From Anodontia alba (taxonomy: Eukaryota; Mollusca; Bivalvia; Lucinida; Lucinidae): a DNA stretch of 64,000 nucleotides. A program made the position numbers and the translations under genes. Where the stretch lies: the NCBI GenBank assembly GCA_964016985.1, contig OZ024823.1, positions 42,008,264 through 42,072,263 of the forward strand. The letters run 5' to 3'. The notes under the pieces were generated by a model. That model worked only from the letters and a program-made list of their open reading frames with translations, made no database searches and was not told the DNA's origin. Below are positions 21,911-33,828 of this stretch, one piece after another; position 1 is the first letter of the stretch, and each line of letters begins with the position of its first letter.

Positions 21911-22127
21911 AACATTATCAGTTTTATAGCCCACAAAATTACTGTTGTTTCAGCAGAGTGCTTCACAGATATTAGAATGCACCTTCCGTCTGCAGGGAAA
22001 AACATTGATTAAACCGGAAATATGTAAGATTGTTACCAAATAAACTCAAAAGAAGGAGATTTTATAAAGATTAGGCAGTGTTGGTCTAGACAACATGAGA
22101 CTTTTAATTTCATTTGAAATCTAATTA

Positions 22128-22205
22128 GCTTTTAGCATGCTGGGTAAAAATTTCAGCAGACATTTTAAAATATTTTTCTTCTTGTTCCCAGAAAATGTAT
22201 GTTTG
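22128..22205. repeat. palC MITE, left part
   Basis: TTAGCTTTTAGCATGCTGGG to TTCCCAGAAAAT. Confidence 0.6.
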
Positions 22206-22282
22206 GGCATATAGGGACAGCAGGTCCGGAGGTCCAGTTGTTCAAAGCATCATAGCTTAACAAGCTCGTTAATGACAAACTT

Positions 22283-24900
22283 ATTATACCCCCGACATAC
22301 GAAGTATGTTGGGGTATATAGTTTTCGCTTTTCCATTCGTCCGTTTGTTAGTTCGTACGTACGTTCGTTCGTTTGTACATTCGTTCGTTCGTCTTTCCTT
22401 CACAGGGTCAAAGTTTTTGCGTTAAAGTTTATAAGACCTCATATTTTGAAGACCCTTTGATGGAGTTCGTTCATATTTGGCATGATGGTAGATATAGGTC
22501 TAAAGTTTTTGTCACACCATCCCCACCCCGGGTGACCTTGGGACCAAGGTCACGGACTTAGAATTTTCATAAAAAAGTCACAGAGTCAAAGTTTTTGTGT
22601 TAAAGTTTATAAGACCTCATATTTTGAAGACCCTTTGATGGATTTTGTTCATATATGGCATGATGGTAGATAAAGGTCTAAAGTTTTTATCGGCACCATC
22701 CCCACCCTGGGGGTGACCTTGGGGTCAAGGTCACGGACTTAGAATTTTCATGAAAAAAGTCAAAGTTTTTTGTGTTTATAGCTATATCATCAAGACCATT
22801 GAGGATTTACATTTATATTTGACATGTTGGTAGATATCGGCCTAGCTGCTTACTCGGCATGATCCCCACCCTGGATGTGACCAAGGTCAAGGTCAAGAAC
22901 TTAGAATTTTCGTATAAAAGTAAAAATTTTGCGTTTAAGTTTATATAGCCATATCATCAAGACCTTTTATTAAATTTCATTATCCCCTAACTGAAAGGTT
23001 GAGCTGATATAGCTATCAGCAAGGAATCTGTTTGTCTGTCCGTCAGTCCGTTGAAGTATTATTCGTTTATACTTTATTTTTGTCTTAGGGTCAAAGTTTT
23101 TGCGTTAACGTTTATAAGACCTCATATTTTGAAGACCCTTTGATGGATTTCATTCATATTTGGCATGATGGTAGATATAGGTCTTAAGTTTTTATCAGCA
23201 CCATCCCCACCCCGGGGGTGACCTTGGGGTTAAGGTCACGGACTTAGAATTTTCATAAAAAAGTCTAGTTTTTTGTGTTTAAGTTTATATAGCCATATCA
23301 TCAAGACCCTTGAGGAATTTCATTTATATTTGACATGTTGGTAGATATCGGCCTAGAGTCTTACTCAGCATGATCCCCACACGGGTGTGACCGAGGTCAA
23401 GGTCACGAACTTAGAATTTTCATATAAAAGTAAAAATTTTTGTGCTTAAGTTTAGATAGCCATATCATCAAAACCTTTTATTAAATTTCATTATCCCATA
23501 ACTGAACAATTGAGCAGATATAGCTCTCAGCAAGAAATCTGTTCGTCTGTCCATCCGTCCTTTGAAGCATTATTTGTTCATACTTTATTTTTATCTTAGG
23601 GTCAAAGTTTTTGCGTTAAAGTTTATAAGACCTCATATTTTGAAGACCCTTTGATGGATTTCATTCATATTTGGCATGATGGTAGATATAGGTCTAAAGT
23701 TTTTATCAGCACCATCCCCACCCCGGGGGTGACCTTGGGGTCAAGGTCACAGACTTAGAATTTTTATTAAAAAGTCAAAGTTTTTTGTGTTTAAGTTTAT
23801 ATAGCTATACCATCAAGACCCTTTGAGGAATTTCATCTATATATGTCATGTTGGTAGATATAGGTCTAGAGTTTTACTCAGCATCATCACCATCCCGGGG
23901 TATGACCTTGAGGTCAAGGTCACAGACTTGGAAATTTCATATAAAAGTAAAAAAAATTGCATCTAATTTTATATAGCTATACCATCAAGACCTTTTCTTG
24001 AATTTCGTTATCCTCCTACCGAGAGGTTTAGGGGATATAGCTATCAGCGTGTAATTCATCCATTCATCCATCCATCCATCTGTCTGTCCATAAATTCATT
24101 ATTGTGCACCCCATAACTCCTAACTACCCTTTGAGCTATTTTCAGGAAACTGTCAGGTTGTAGAGGGCATTTGGTAGAGTGTCAGGTACAAGAAAGACAA
24201 CTCTAACTGACTTGGTCCATGTCTCCAGAATTGTAAAAAATTTGTGCAAACCATAACTTTAAAACATGTTAAGATATTTTCATGATACTTCACCAGTATG
24301 TATAGGACATTGAGTAGGCATATCACATTCAAGAATGACTTTCTGACTCCATTCTGCAGTTTTCTCCGTTGGTTATTTAAATCTTGTGTGGGCAATAACT
24401 CTAAAAATTCTTTAAGATATTTTTGTGATACTTTACTGATATGAGGGCATTGAGTAGGCAGGTGACCTTAAAATTTTCATTAAAATTTATATAGCTATAT
24501 TATGAAGACCCTTTTGTTGTTTTCATTAATATTAAGCATGATGGTATATATAGGTCTTAAGTTTTTCTGGGCACCATCCCCAAGCTGGTGCATGGCTTTT
24601 AAGTCAAGGTCACAGACTTTTCATACAAATGTCATTTTTGCTTATATTATAAAGACTGATTGATTTCACTAGTGTATGGTGATAGTTATAGGGCTAAAGT
24701 TTTATTAAGCTCAATCCCTGCACCTGTGCCTGATCTTTGAGGTCAAGGGCTCCATATTATGTGTGATTGAAGTTTTTCAATGTTATAACATAAAGCATAT
24801 AACTGCCATCTCCAGAGTCAAAGCTACATACTTTGTGCTCTTTAAAAACTGGTGGTAGCGCTGATCGGGGGTATACGTGCCCCACTGGGCACTTTGTCTA
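22283..24900 (+). mobile_element. HTE inserted in palI, tandem core of about 510 bp
   Basis: Start hairpin ATACCCCCGACATACGAAGT, ATGTTGGGGTAT, then GTACGTACGTTCGTTCG repeats. The core repeats GGGTCAAAGTTTTTGCGTTA with AAAGTTTATAAGACCTCATA at about 22406, 22578, 23088 and 23600. Ends ATACGTGCCCCACTGGGCAC, TTTGTCTA. No ORF. Confidence 0.75.
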
Positions 24901-25057
24901 GTTAACTGTTGTAGCTAAGGTATTTTTAAATACATTGATATTTTAGCTTCAAAAAAATGTGAGTAGTTTGCTACTCACATTTTTTCAGCAAAAAATATTA
25001 ATGTATTTGCCATGTTTCAAGATAGAAATTTTAAAGCAACGTCAACTACCAGCTTTG

Positions 25058-25270
25058 TTAACCCATCTCTTGCTAAACACGACATGCCCTATCTTAGCAA
25101 ACAGTGTGGATCCAGATCAGTTGGCTTCTGAAGAAGCCAACTGATCTGGATCTGCACTGTTTGTCATTAAATATATGAATTTCTATCAAAAATCAGGATG
25201 AAGTAATCAAATTGGCTGGAAATTAGAAGTGGGTGTGGCATCTTAATTTATTAAGCATGACAAGGGTTAA
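25058..25270 (+). repeat. palA MITE inserted in palI
   Basis: TTAACCCATCTCTTGCTAAA to AAGCATGACAAGGGTTAA. Aligned with the intact palI at 39049-39060, the site was TTAA next to GCTTTG, so the flanking TTAA fits a TTAA target duplication. Confidence 0.9.
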
Positions 25271-25529
25271 GCTTTGAACAACTGGGCCCAGGTTAGCATG
25301 CCCATTTGCTTAGTCTGGTCAGGGCTTTTGCTGTCTATTTATAGAAACCTTGGATAATGTAGAATGTAGCAGCAGACAGTTAAGGCCCTGATAAGACTGT
25401 GCTGATGTGAAGGATGGTCTGAATCCATGCATTTTGCACATGTTCAAAGATACCTTTTCATTTGACCTGGCACATGTTACTGTATCAGGGGCGGATCCAG
25501 GAGAATTTCTGACTGGGTTTGAATTAATC

Positions 25530-25990
25530 ATATCACCGTATTAACTCTACCTATTTGGACAGACAGGCCTGAGCAAAAAGTGTAGGCTCAGGTCATTGTT
25601 CAGTCCCCTTTAAACCCCACTTTTATATAGTAAAATGGGGTTTACAGGGGTATACATTATTTTTCTTATTTCTGCTCAAAACCATAGATTGTGGGTACTC
25701 GTTAGAGCTGCCTCAGTGAGGCAGTTCTAATGAGAACCCACAATCTATGTTTTGAGCGGAAATATGAAAAATATCAGAATTTTTATCTAAAAATTTTCTT
25801 TTTGTTTTTGGTGGTAAAATTTTCAGTATATTTGAATAGGCATGTTTTCATAGTTTACATAGCAGAATGCAGCATCTGATCAGGCTACACTGTTTGCCAC
25901 TCACCCAGCAATTTTATGCACATTCACAGGTAGTAAACTGGACTTGATGAAGAGAAGTATAAGGAAAAGAGTCCCAAATTTATCATACAT
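25530..25990. repeat. palF MITE split by a palE MITE
   Basis: The left piece is GTATTAACTCTACCTATTTG, GACAGACAGGCCTGAGCA (25540-25595). The right piece is GCAGCATCTGATCAGGCTAC, ACTGTTTGCCACTCACCCAG onward (25868). The uninterrupted order is seen at 35508-35712. Confidence 0.7.
25600..25850. repeat. palE MITE
   Basis: First palE copy, about 250-270 bp. GCCTATTCAAATA-type outer end at right; inner CCCCTTTAAACCCCACTTTT, ATATAGTAAAA; hairpin arms AAAACATAGATTGTGGGTAC, TCGTTAGAG and the inverse. The hairpin is related to palD (TTGTGGGTACTC). Confidence 0.8.
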
Positions 25991-26109
25991 GTATTTATCC
26001 AAAATTTCCAATGAAAATGAAATTTTGAGTCAAAATGGATCCCCATGAACCTCCTCTGAAACAACCCCTGAGTATTGAATGAGATATTGGAAATCTGGTT
26101 GTTGTTTTT

Positions 26110-26811
26110 AGCTCATCTGAACGAATGCTCAGGGTGAACTATTGTGATCACCTCTTTCATTCATAAGTTGTCAACAGTCAGTTTGTTAACACTCTAGAGA
26201 TCACAGTTATGACCCAGTCTTAATGAAACTTGCTCAGAATGTTTTACCTCTATTAAATCTAGGTCAAATTTGAAACTGGGTCACTTGGGTTTAAAAGCTA
26301 GGTCACCAGATAAAATCAAAAGAAAACGTTAACACTCTGGATGTCACATTTTTGAAGTAATCATCATAAATCTTGCTCAGAGTGTTTGTGTTGATGATTT
26401 ATAGCACAAGTTTGAAAATAGATCACTTGGGTTAAAAAACTAGATCACCAGGCCAAATCGACAGAAAACCTTATTGACACTCTAGAGATCTTATTTTTTA
26501 AGTAATGGTCATGAATCTTGCTCAAAATGTTTGTTTTGATCATTTCTAGGTGTAGATAAGAGTGGGTATGAGGCAAAGTTTGAAAGTGGGTCACTTGGGG
26601 TAAAAAACTAGGTCACTAGGCCAAATTAAAGAAAGACCTTATTAATACTCTAGAGGTCACATTTTTTGAAGTAATCATCATGAATCATGCTTAAAATGTC
26701 TGTCCTGATGTTCTTTGTCAACTTTGAAACTGGGTCATTTTGAGTCAAAAACCAGATCACTGGGCCAAATCAAAGAAAAACCTTGTTAACACTCTGGAAC
26801 GCACATTTTTT
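26110..26811 (+). mobile_element. HTE, ACTCTAGAG subtype, truncated
   Basis: Hairpin AGCTCATCTGAACGAATGCT, CAGGGTGAACT, then CTCTAGAGATCACA and CTAGGTCACCAG repeats like those at 4231-5602. It stops where another HTE begins. Confidence 0.6.
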
Positions 26812-27700
26812 AGCTCACCTGAGCCAAAGGCTCAAGATGAGCTGTTGTGATCACACGCCATCCATTGTCATCGTCTATTGTCCATCCCTCCATCTGTCCA
26901 CAATTTCTTTAAACAACATCTTCTTCTAAATCAATGAGCCAATTTTAACCAAATTTTTCAGGATTGATCCTTTGGTGATGCTGCCTGAAAATGATTCAAA
27001 GATTCACAACCCATGCAGGATTCTGATTGCCATAGCAACCAAAAGAAAAAAAAAATAAAAAGCAGAAACTGCTAGACCAATTTCAATATAATTTGAAGGG
27101 AAATATTCCTTTGGTGCTCCTCTAGCAAGATTGTTCAAGACATCATGATTCATAAAAAAACATGGCAGCCAGAGGGTGGGGCTTATTTTCCCTATATATC
27201 TATATAGAAAACTTTAAAAGTCTTCTTGTCAGAAACCACTGGACGATTTCAATATAACTCAGCAGAAATGTGCCCTTGACGACCCTCTACCAAGCTCGTT
27301 CAAGTCGTCATGAGTCATCAAAAAACATGGCTGCAAGGGGGCCGGGCTTATTTTCCATATATATCTAATAGAAAACTTTAAAAGTCTTCTTGTCAGAAAC
27401 CACTGAATTGATTTCAATATAACTTGGCAGGAATGTTTCTATGGTGACCCTCAAGCCATCATAAATCGTCAAAGATGGTTGCTAGGGTCAGGGCAATTCC
27501 CCTATATATCTATATAAAAAACCTTAAAACTCTTATCAGAAACCACTAGACTGATTTCAATATAATGTGGCAGAAATGTTCCTTTGGTGACCCTCTGCCA
27601 AGATTGTTCAAGCGATCATGATTCATAAAAAAAAACATAGCCGCCAGGGGGCAGGGCTTATTTTCCCTATAGACCTATATAGAAAACTTCAAAGGCTTCA
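26812..27700 (+). mobile_element. HTE with about 150-bp tandem core
   Basis: Hairpin AGCTCACCTGAGCCAAAGGC, TCAAGATGAGCT. Then about four units of CTTCTTGTCAGAAACCACT, GATTTCAATATAACT, GACCCTCTACCAAG and GGGCTTATTTTCCCTATATA. The far end was not recognised. Confidence 0.65.
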
Positions 27701-27842
27701 TATTCCTCGAAAATAGACATTTTTTATCCAAGATAGATTTTATAAATTGATATATGGTAATAATACCATCATAAAATGTGGCATCTGACAGCCTGTAAAA
27801 TTTCAGTTAGTCTCTCATTTTTGAACTGGACCAAAAATGAAA

Positions 27843-28118
27843 TGCTTCACGAAAACATGCCTATATAATGTTGACCCCTTTAAACCCCACTTTTATATAG
27901 TAAAACTGGGGTTTACAGGGGTACACATTATTGTTCTTATTTCTGCTCAAAAACATAGATTGTGGGTACTCATTAGAACAGCCTTGCTGAGGCAGTTCTA
28001 ACAAGTACTCACAATCTATGTTTTGAGCAGAAATATGAAAATATCCAAATTTTAACCTGAAAATTTTCATTTTTTGGTGGTAATAATTTCAGTATATTTG
28101 AATAGGTTTGTTTTCGTA
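27843..28118. repeat. palE MITE
   Basis: ACGAAAACATGCCTATATAA to GAATAGGTTTGTTTTCGTAA. One arm carries AACAGCCTTGCTGAGGCAGT. Confidence 0.85.
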
Positions 28119-28144
28119 ATGATTTTTTATCGTATCTCCTGAAT

Positions 28145-28345
28145 TAATGCTGCATTGTATCTCTGAATTAATGCTGCATTCGGATCTGGCCTGTCTGTCT
28201 GAATATTAAGGGTGAACATGATGCATTTGAGCTACATCTGTCTGTAGACAGACATGAGATAACAGTGTAGACCCTTAAAGGAGCAGTTTGATCAGAGTCC
28301 ACACTGCTGTGTCCACCCAGCTCAAACTTGGTCAGGGTCCACACT
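28145..28345. repeat. palF-like fragments
   Basis: Duplicated TCTCTGAATTAATGCTGCAT, then AACAGTGTAGACC and GGGTCCACACTGTTTGCCAT remnants. Confidence 0.45.
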
Positions 28346-28383
28346 GTTTGCCATTCTGTTAAAACAAGAACACAATTTACATC

Positions 28384-28664
28384 ACGAAAACATGCCTATA
28401 TAATCTTGACCCCTTTAAACCCCACTTTTATATTGTAAAACTGGGGTTTACAGGGGTATACATATTTTTTCGTATTTCTGCTCAAAAACATAGATTGTGG
28501 GCACTCGTTAGAACTGCCTCGGTGAGGCAGTTCTAACGAGTGCCCACAATCTATGTTTTTGAGCAGAAATATGAAAAAAATATCGGAATTTTCTATCAGA
28601 AAAATTTCATTTTTTGGTGGTGAAATTTTCAATACATTTAAATAGGCGTGTTTTCGTAATGGTT
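28384..28664. repeat. palE MITE, near-perfect hairpin
   Basis: GTGGGCACTCGTTAGAACTG, CCTCGGTGAGG and the exact inverse. Outer ends ACGAAAACATGCCTATATAA and TTTAAATAGGCGTGTTTTCG. Confidence 0.9.
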
Positions 28665-28699
28665 AAATGCACTTGTTCAGTTTTCAGAAAAATGAGGAG

Positions 28700-28870
28700 T
28701 ATGGAAAAAAATTTTAGCAGAAGACATTTTAAAGTTGATTTTTTTATTTTATTTTTTTAGAGACGGTTGGACTAGGGTTAGGCAGACAATTCACATGAAA
28801 TGTCAAGCCTTATTTTCACTGAAAAAAAAAAAAAAAAAAAAAAGATCAGAATGCAGTCTGCTGCAGTTGT
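28700..28870. repeat. palB MITE joined to a palA fragment
   Basis: TTTTAGCAGAAGACATTTTA, GGCAGACAATTCACATGAAA, A-run (28820-28843), GTCTGCTGCAGTTGTG, then straight into palA sequence at 28871. Confidence 0.6.
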
Positions 28871-29004
28871 GTTGATATAAATTCACATACTAAATGGCAA
28901 ACAGTGCAGATTCAGATCAGTTGGCTTCTTCAGAAGCTAACTGATCTGGATGTACACTGTTTGAAAAGGCAGGGTACATCCAGGTGCAGCAGGACAAGGG
29001 TTAA
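28871..29004 (-). repeat. palA MITE, left end missing
   Basis: GTTGATATAAATTCACATAC to GCAGGACAAGGGTTAA; hairpin intact. Confidence 0.8.
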
Positions 29005-29102
29005 TTAACTGTTTCATTGGTCACATACATGTGTAAGAGGAGTGATCATTAGTAGCTCTTAATGAAAAGCTTTTTTTTTCAACCACAAAAAGGCAGATAT
29101 TT

Positions 29103-29390
29103 TTATACCCCCTACATGTACATACAAAGTATGTTGTGGGGTATATAGTTTTCAGTTTTCTGTTTGTCTGTTCATTTGTTTGTAGGTACGTTCATTCCTT
29201 TGTACACTTGTTCATTTGTTCATCTTTTCATTATGTTCATGAAACTAGGGTCAAAGTTTTTGCATAAAAAATTATAAGACCTTACCTTATAAAGACTCTT
29301 CGATGGATTTGTTATATATTTGGCATGATGGTAGATATAGGTCTAAAGTTTTACTCAGTGCCATCCCCATCCCAGGCTGATCTGACTCTT
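29103..29390 (+). mobile_element. HTE start fragment
   Basis: TATACCCCCTACATGTACAT...AAAGTATGTTGTGGGGTATA hairpin, then GGGTCAAAGTTTTTGC as in the 22.3-24.9 kb element. Confidence 0.6.
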
Positions 29391-29458
29391 CACTGGTCGC
29401 ACAAGTCTTATTGTAGGTTTTGTTGTGCACTGGCTTGCTTATTAGGGTATTGCTTTCA

Positions 29459-29716
29459 TTACGAAAACACGCCTATTCAAATGTATTGGAAATTTCACCA
29501 CAAAAAAAACTAAAAGTTTTCAGGTACAAATTTTGACATTTTTCATATTTCTGCTCAAGACATAGATTGTGGGTACTCGTTAGAACGGTTCTAACGAGTA
29601 CCAGCAATCTATGTTTTAGAGCAGAAATAAGAAAAATAACGTATACCCCTGTAACCCCCAGTTTTACTATATAAAAGTGGGGTTTAAGGGGGTCAAAATT
29701 ATATAGGTATGTTTTC
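29459..29716. repeat. palE MITE, opposite orientation
   Basis: TACGAAAACACGCCTATTCA first; CTCGTTAGAACGGTTCTAAC centre; ends ATAGGTATGTTTTCCTG. Confidence 0.85.
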
Positions 29717-29904
29717 CTGATGAGCTTTGTATCTGGTTTGTGTGTCTGTTCATCATGAAACCTGTGGTAACAGCTGACAGAAAACGTGACTTGCCTCCTC
29801 AGCACAAAAAGTCTAAAGGTCATCTGTACTTCATACCTATTTGTAGGTCAAACTGGTAAAATGTACTGTTGAGGGCTTGTTTTATCATTTTGCACGCTAT
29901 AGAA

Positions 29905-30020
29905 AAATTCAGCAGACAACAATTTCATGATGTTTTCTTATTTTTCACAGAAAACGGGTTTTGTTATTTTATTTGTATTGATGCAAATTGCCTCCTTTAG
30001 TATTGATAGTTTTCTTATTT
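29905..30020. repeat. palC MITE fragment
   Basis: TTCAGCAGACAACAATTTC, TTTTTCACAGAAAACGGGTT, GATGCAAATTGCCTCCTTTA. Confidence 0.5.
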
Positions 30021-30049
30021 CAATGAAAACACCAAGGCACTTCAAATGA

Positions 30050-31850
30050 GTAGAAGCAGAAATGGTAGACTTATCCTTGTGCACTCCATAACTTTAATAC
30101 CCTTAGATATATTTGGTAATATTTGGTAGGAACGTAGAGGAGGACCAGTAGGTGTGTCACGTGCAAGAGAGACAACTCTCAGTGTCTTTGTTATATAGGT
30201 ATCTCCCCTGAAGCCAAAATCTTGTGCAGGCCATAACTCCCATACTGTTTGAAATAATTTGATAATATTTGGTAGGGATGAAGTGTCGCGCGTGCAAGAG
30301 CAGCAACTCTCACTTTATTCATTATATAGTTATCTCCCCAGAAGCAGAAATTGGAGTTAAGGCCTTGTGCACTCCATAACTTTGATACCTTCAGATATAT
30401 TTTGTCAATATTTGGTAAGAATGAACAGGAGGACCAGTAGGCATGTCATGTGCAAGAGAGACAACTCTTACTTTCTATGTTATGTAGTTATCTCCCCTGT
30501 AGTCGAAATCTTGTGCAGGCAGTAACTCACATACTGTTTGAGATAATATGATATTTGGTAGGGATGAAGAGGAGAACCAGTAGACATGTTGGGTATAAGA
30601 GAGACAACTTTCACTTTCTTTGTTATGTAGTTATCTCCCCTGAAACAGAAATCTTTTAGGTGCAGCCTTGTGTACTCCATAACTTTGATATTCTTAGACA
30701 TATTTTGATAATATTTTGTAGAAATGAAGAGGCAGACCAGTAGGCATGTCATGTGCAGGAGAGACAACTCTTACTTTCTTCATTATGTAGTTATCTCCCC
30801 TGGGTGATCAACATGCCATCCATCCGTCTGTCTGTGCATCCGTTCGTACATAGATGCATCCATGTGCGCTCCATAACTTTGATACCCTTAGACATATTTT
30901 GATAATGTTTGGTAGAAATGAAGAGGAGGACCAGTATGCATGTCCTGTGTAAGAGAGACAACTCTCACTTTCTTAGTTATGTAGTTATCTCCCCTGAAGC
31001 TAAAATCTTGTGCAGGCCTTAACTCCCATACTGTTTTAGATAATATGATAATATTTTGTAGAAATGAAGAGGAGGACCAGTAGGTGTGTTACATGCAAGA
31101 AAGACAACTTTTACTTTCTTCATTATGTAGTTATCTCCCCTGAAGCCAAAATCTTGTGTGCTCCATAACTTTGATACTCTTAGACATATTTTGATAATGT
31201 TTGGTAGAAACTAAGAGGAGGACCAATATGCATGTCCTGTGCAAGAGAAACAACTCTCACTTTCTTCATTATGTAGTTATCTCCCCTGAAGCTGAAATCT
31301 TGTGCAGGCCATAACTCCCATACTGTGAAATAATATGATAATATTTGGTAGAGATGAAGAAGAGGACCTGTAGGTGTGTCACATGCAAGAGACAACTCTC
31401 ACTTTCTTCTTCATTATGTAGTTATCTGTCCTGAAGCCAAAATCTTGTGCATTCCTTAATACCCTTAGACATATTTTGATAATATTTGGTAGGGGCACTG
31501 GTATCGAACAGTAGGTGTGTCACATGCAAGAGAGACAACCTGTTCTGTGGTTGTTTTCTAGTTACTTCCCCTGAATGAATTTCTTAGCTAAATTCTTGAG
31601 TATGTGGTTTGAAATATTTTGATAATATTTGGTAGAGGCATAGATAAGGACCAGTAGGCATGTCGTGATCAAGAGTTCTCTCACTTTCTCCATTATGTAC
31701 TTATCTCCCCTGATGCGGAAATCTTGTGCAGGCCATGTCCCATACTGTTTGATAACTTGATAATTTTTGGTAGGGACATATATCAGGTCAAGAAGGTGTG
31801 TAGCATGCAAGAAGGACAACTTTTACTCTATTGATTTTTTGCCCCAATAA
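30050..31850 (+). repeat. Tandem array, about 180-270 bp variable period
   Basis: Repeated CTCCATAACTTTGATACCCT, TAGACATATTTTGATAATAT, TTGGTAGAAATGAAGAGGAG, GACCAGTAGGCATGTC, AAGAGAGACAACTCTCACTT and ATGTAGTTATCTCCCCTGAA. About nine half-units alternate 'CTCCATAACTTTG' and 'GCAGGCCATAACTCCCATAC' types. A fragment of HTE-like lead sequence (CATCCGTCTGTCTGTGCATC) lies at 30815-30860. Confidence 0.85.
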
Positions 31851-32480
31851 ACATACAACAAATTCCTTTGCCTTTACAAGGCATTTATATTTGCTATTAT
31901 TTCTGGACTTGTACACTCACAAATTCAAAGTATTTGCAAATATTGTGTATCCTGTACAAATTATCACATCAGAAGTAATTATTAAGTGATTTCGACAAAA
32001 ATAAAAAAAAATAAATAAAAGCATATGCAAAAATAAAATCATTCACAGTACACCTATTTTTGTTTTCAATTATTATTTTGTCACATTTCATACTTTCTTT
32101 GTATTTTTTTACTTTGCTCTTGTTCAATTTCCATGATATCAATTGAAATACACCAAATTTAGAAATGGCAGTTTGGTCGGTGGATTTGCCATCTCCTCTG
32201 ATGGCTATTTTATTTAGAAATAAATAGATATTTATACCTTTTAATTGAAAAAGTACATTTCAAGTGCTGTTTTGCCACACCTTTCTAGCTTTACAATTTG
32301 TAGGTGTCATGGAAATGGACAAACTGTTACCATAACATTTTGATGTGGCAATCACATTGACATTTTCAAACTGTATTGTGAAAAATATTTGATATAATTA
32401 CTTCATTTAGGCCATGTCATCTTATTTACAATCTGTTCCACAAAGTCATACAACCATATTTAGCGTGTCATCTTATTGCT
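31851..32480. other. AT-rich spacer, nothing recognised
   Basis: No repeat family, exon or hairpin was identified. Confidence 0.3.
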
Positions 32481-32692
32481 TTGCATGCTGGGTAAAATTT
32501 CAGCAGACCACATTTTGAAATAGTTTTTCTATTTTTCCTAGGAAATAGGATATGACATTCCATGCAAATTGTCTCCTTAGGAGACAATTTGCATGAAATG
32601 TCAGATACTATTTCTAGGAAAAATGAGGAAACTATCATCAGTTTGTTGTCTGCTGAATTTGCTAATAGAATGGTAAGAGGGTGGTAAGAGGG
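32481..32692. repeat. palC MITE, complete
   Basis: GCTTTGCATGCTGGGTAAAA; GTCTCCTTAGGAGAC centre; ends TGTTGTCTGCTGAATTTGCT, AATAGAATGGTAAGAGG. Confidence 0.85.
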
Positions 32693-32719
32693 TGTCAATT
32701 ATAATCTGTTCCACAAAGA

Positions 32720-32885
32720 TTTACTGCCCTGTTTACCATATTTTTTTGTAAAAAAAAAAAGCTTAAGAAAACAGTGCAGACCCAGATCACATGCCACAGA
32801 ATGTGGCATCAGATCAGGTTCTACATTGTTTGCCACTTATAGAGCAGTTTTGGGACATATCAACAGGTAATAAAATGGATGTTCT
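32720..32885. repeat. palF MITE
   Basis: CTGTTTACCATATTTTTTTG, AAACAGTGCAGACCCAGATC, ATGCCACAGAATGTGGCAT, CTACATTGTTTGCCACTTAT. Confidence 0.65.
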
Positions 32886-33215
32886 CAGTTTTTAATTTGT
32901 AGCATAAATTCTGTATTTCTTTATCCTTAGTGTTCTGTAGGTTAAATTAGCAGATAACAAATGAGTGATTTTTTTGTGTGTAAATAGGACAAGACATTTC
33001 AAATTGTCTCTTTTAGATAGATTGAAAGAAATTTCCAACTTTATTATTATGGAAAATTGTCAACTACTGATATTGAAATCGAGCAGATAGAAGCATCCTT
33101 AAACATGACCCAGGGGTTCTTCTGACTACAGATAATTCTATGTTCAAATCCCACTGGAAGCAGAATGATGCAGTGCATCAGAGCCTTTCATTATCAGCAT
33201 TCCATGACCCCTGTT

Positions 33216-33429
33216 TTAACCCTAGTCCTGCCGAACCCGGATATGTCCTGCCTCAGCAAACAGTGTAGATCCAGATCAGTTGGTTTCTGAAGAAGCCAAC
33301 TGATCTGGATCTGCGCTGTTTGCCAATAAGAATGTGAATTTATTTCAACAATCTGGATCAAGTAATCTGATTGGCTGAAAATTAGAAATGGGAGTGGCAT
33401 CTTAATTTATTCAGCAGGACAAGGGTTAA
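33216..33429 (+). repeat. palA MITE, complete
   Basis: TTAACCCTAGTCCTGCCGAAC, TTTCTGAAGAAGCC centre, ends CAGCAGGACAAGGGTTAA. Confidence 0.9.
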
Positions 33430-33435
33430 TGACTT

Positions 33436-33640
33436 GAGTCTTAACCGGACATTTGCAAACTATGTAGACAGCATCAGATGCCTCAGAATGCCGCATCTGA
33501 TCAGGGTCTTCACTGTTTAAATTAAATAGAGGAATTTCTATTTATAAATGTCAAACCTGATAGACACCTTTCTATTGGAAATGGACCAGTCCAAAGAGTT
33601 GAGGTAGAAGAGTCCATTCAGCATAAATGGGTAAAAAGTT
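33436..33640. repeat. palF MITE
   Basis: GACATTTGCAAACTATGTAG...GCCTCAGAATGCCGCATCTG, CAGGGTCTTCACTGTTT; continues through AATGTCAAACCTGATAGACA and ATTGGAAATGGACCAGTCCA (a motif also at 51903). Confidence 0.5.
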
Positions 33641-33674
33641 GTTTTACAATATTAGCTCCAGATAAGAGTCGGTA

Positions 33675-33775
33675 TCAGGTAAATATTTTTCTTATTTATC
33701 CTCAAAAACATGTATTGTGGGTACTAAACTCTTCAGTTGAATATCCACAAGATAAGTTTTCATGTTGTGTCAAAA
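33675..33775. repeat. palD-like fragment
   Basis: ATTTTTCTTATTTATCCTCA, AAAACATGTATTGTGGGTAC; the right arm is diverged. Confidence 0.5.
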
Positions 33776-33828
33776 AAAAAAAAGTACCTTATGTGTTGAT
33801 GAACACAGCAAAATCATCAAATTCAGCA

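Larger units (their letters stand above)
22229..25288. mobile_element. palI MITE split by two insertions
   Basis: palI pieces lie at 22229-22282 (CCAGTTGTTCAAAGCATC, TTAACAAGCTCGTTAATGAC), 24901-25057 (GTTAACTGTTGTAGC, then the hairpin AAAAAATGTGAGTAGTTTGC and its inverse) and 25271-25288 (GCTTTGAACAACTGGGCC). The intact copy at 38829 gives the same order without interruption. An HTE occupies the first gap and a palA MITE the second. Confidence 0.85.
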
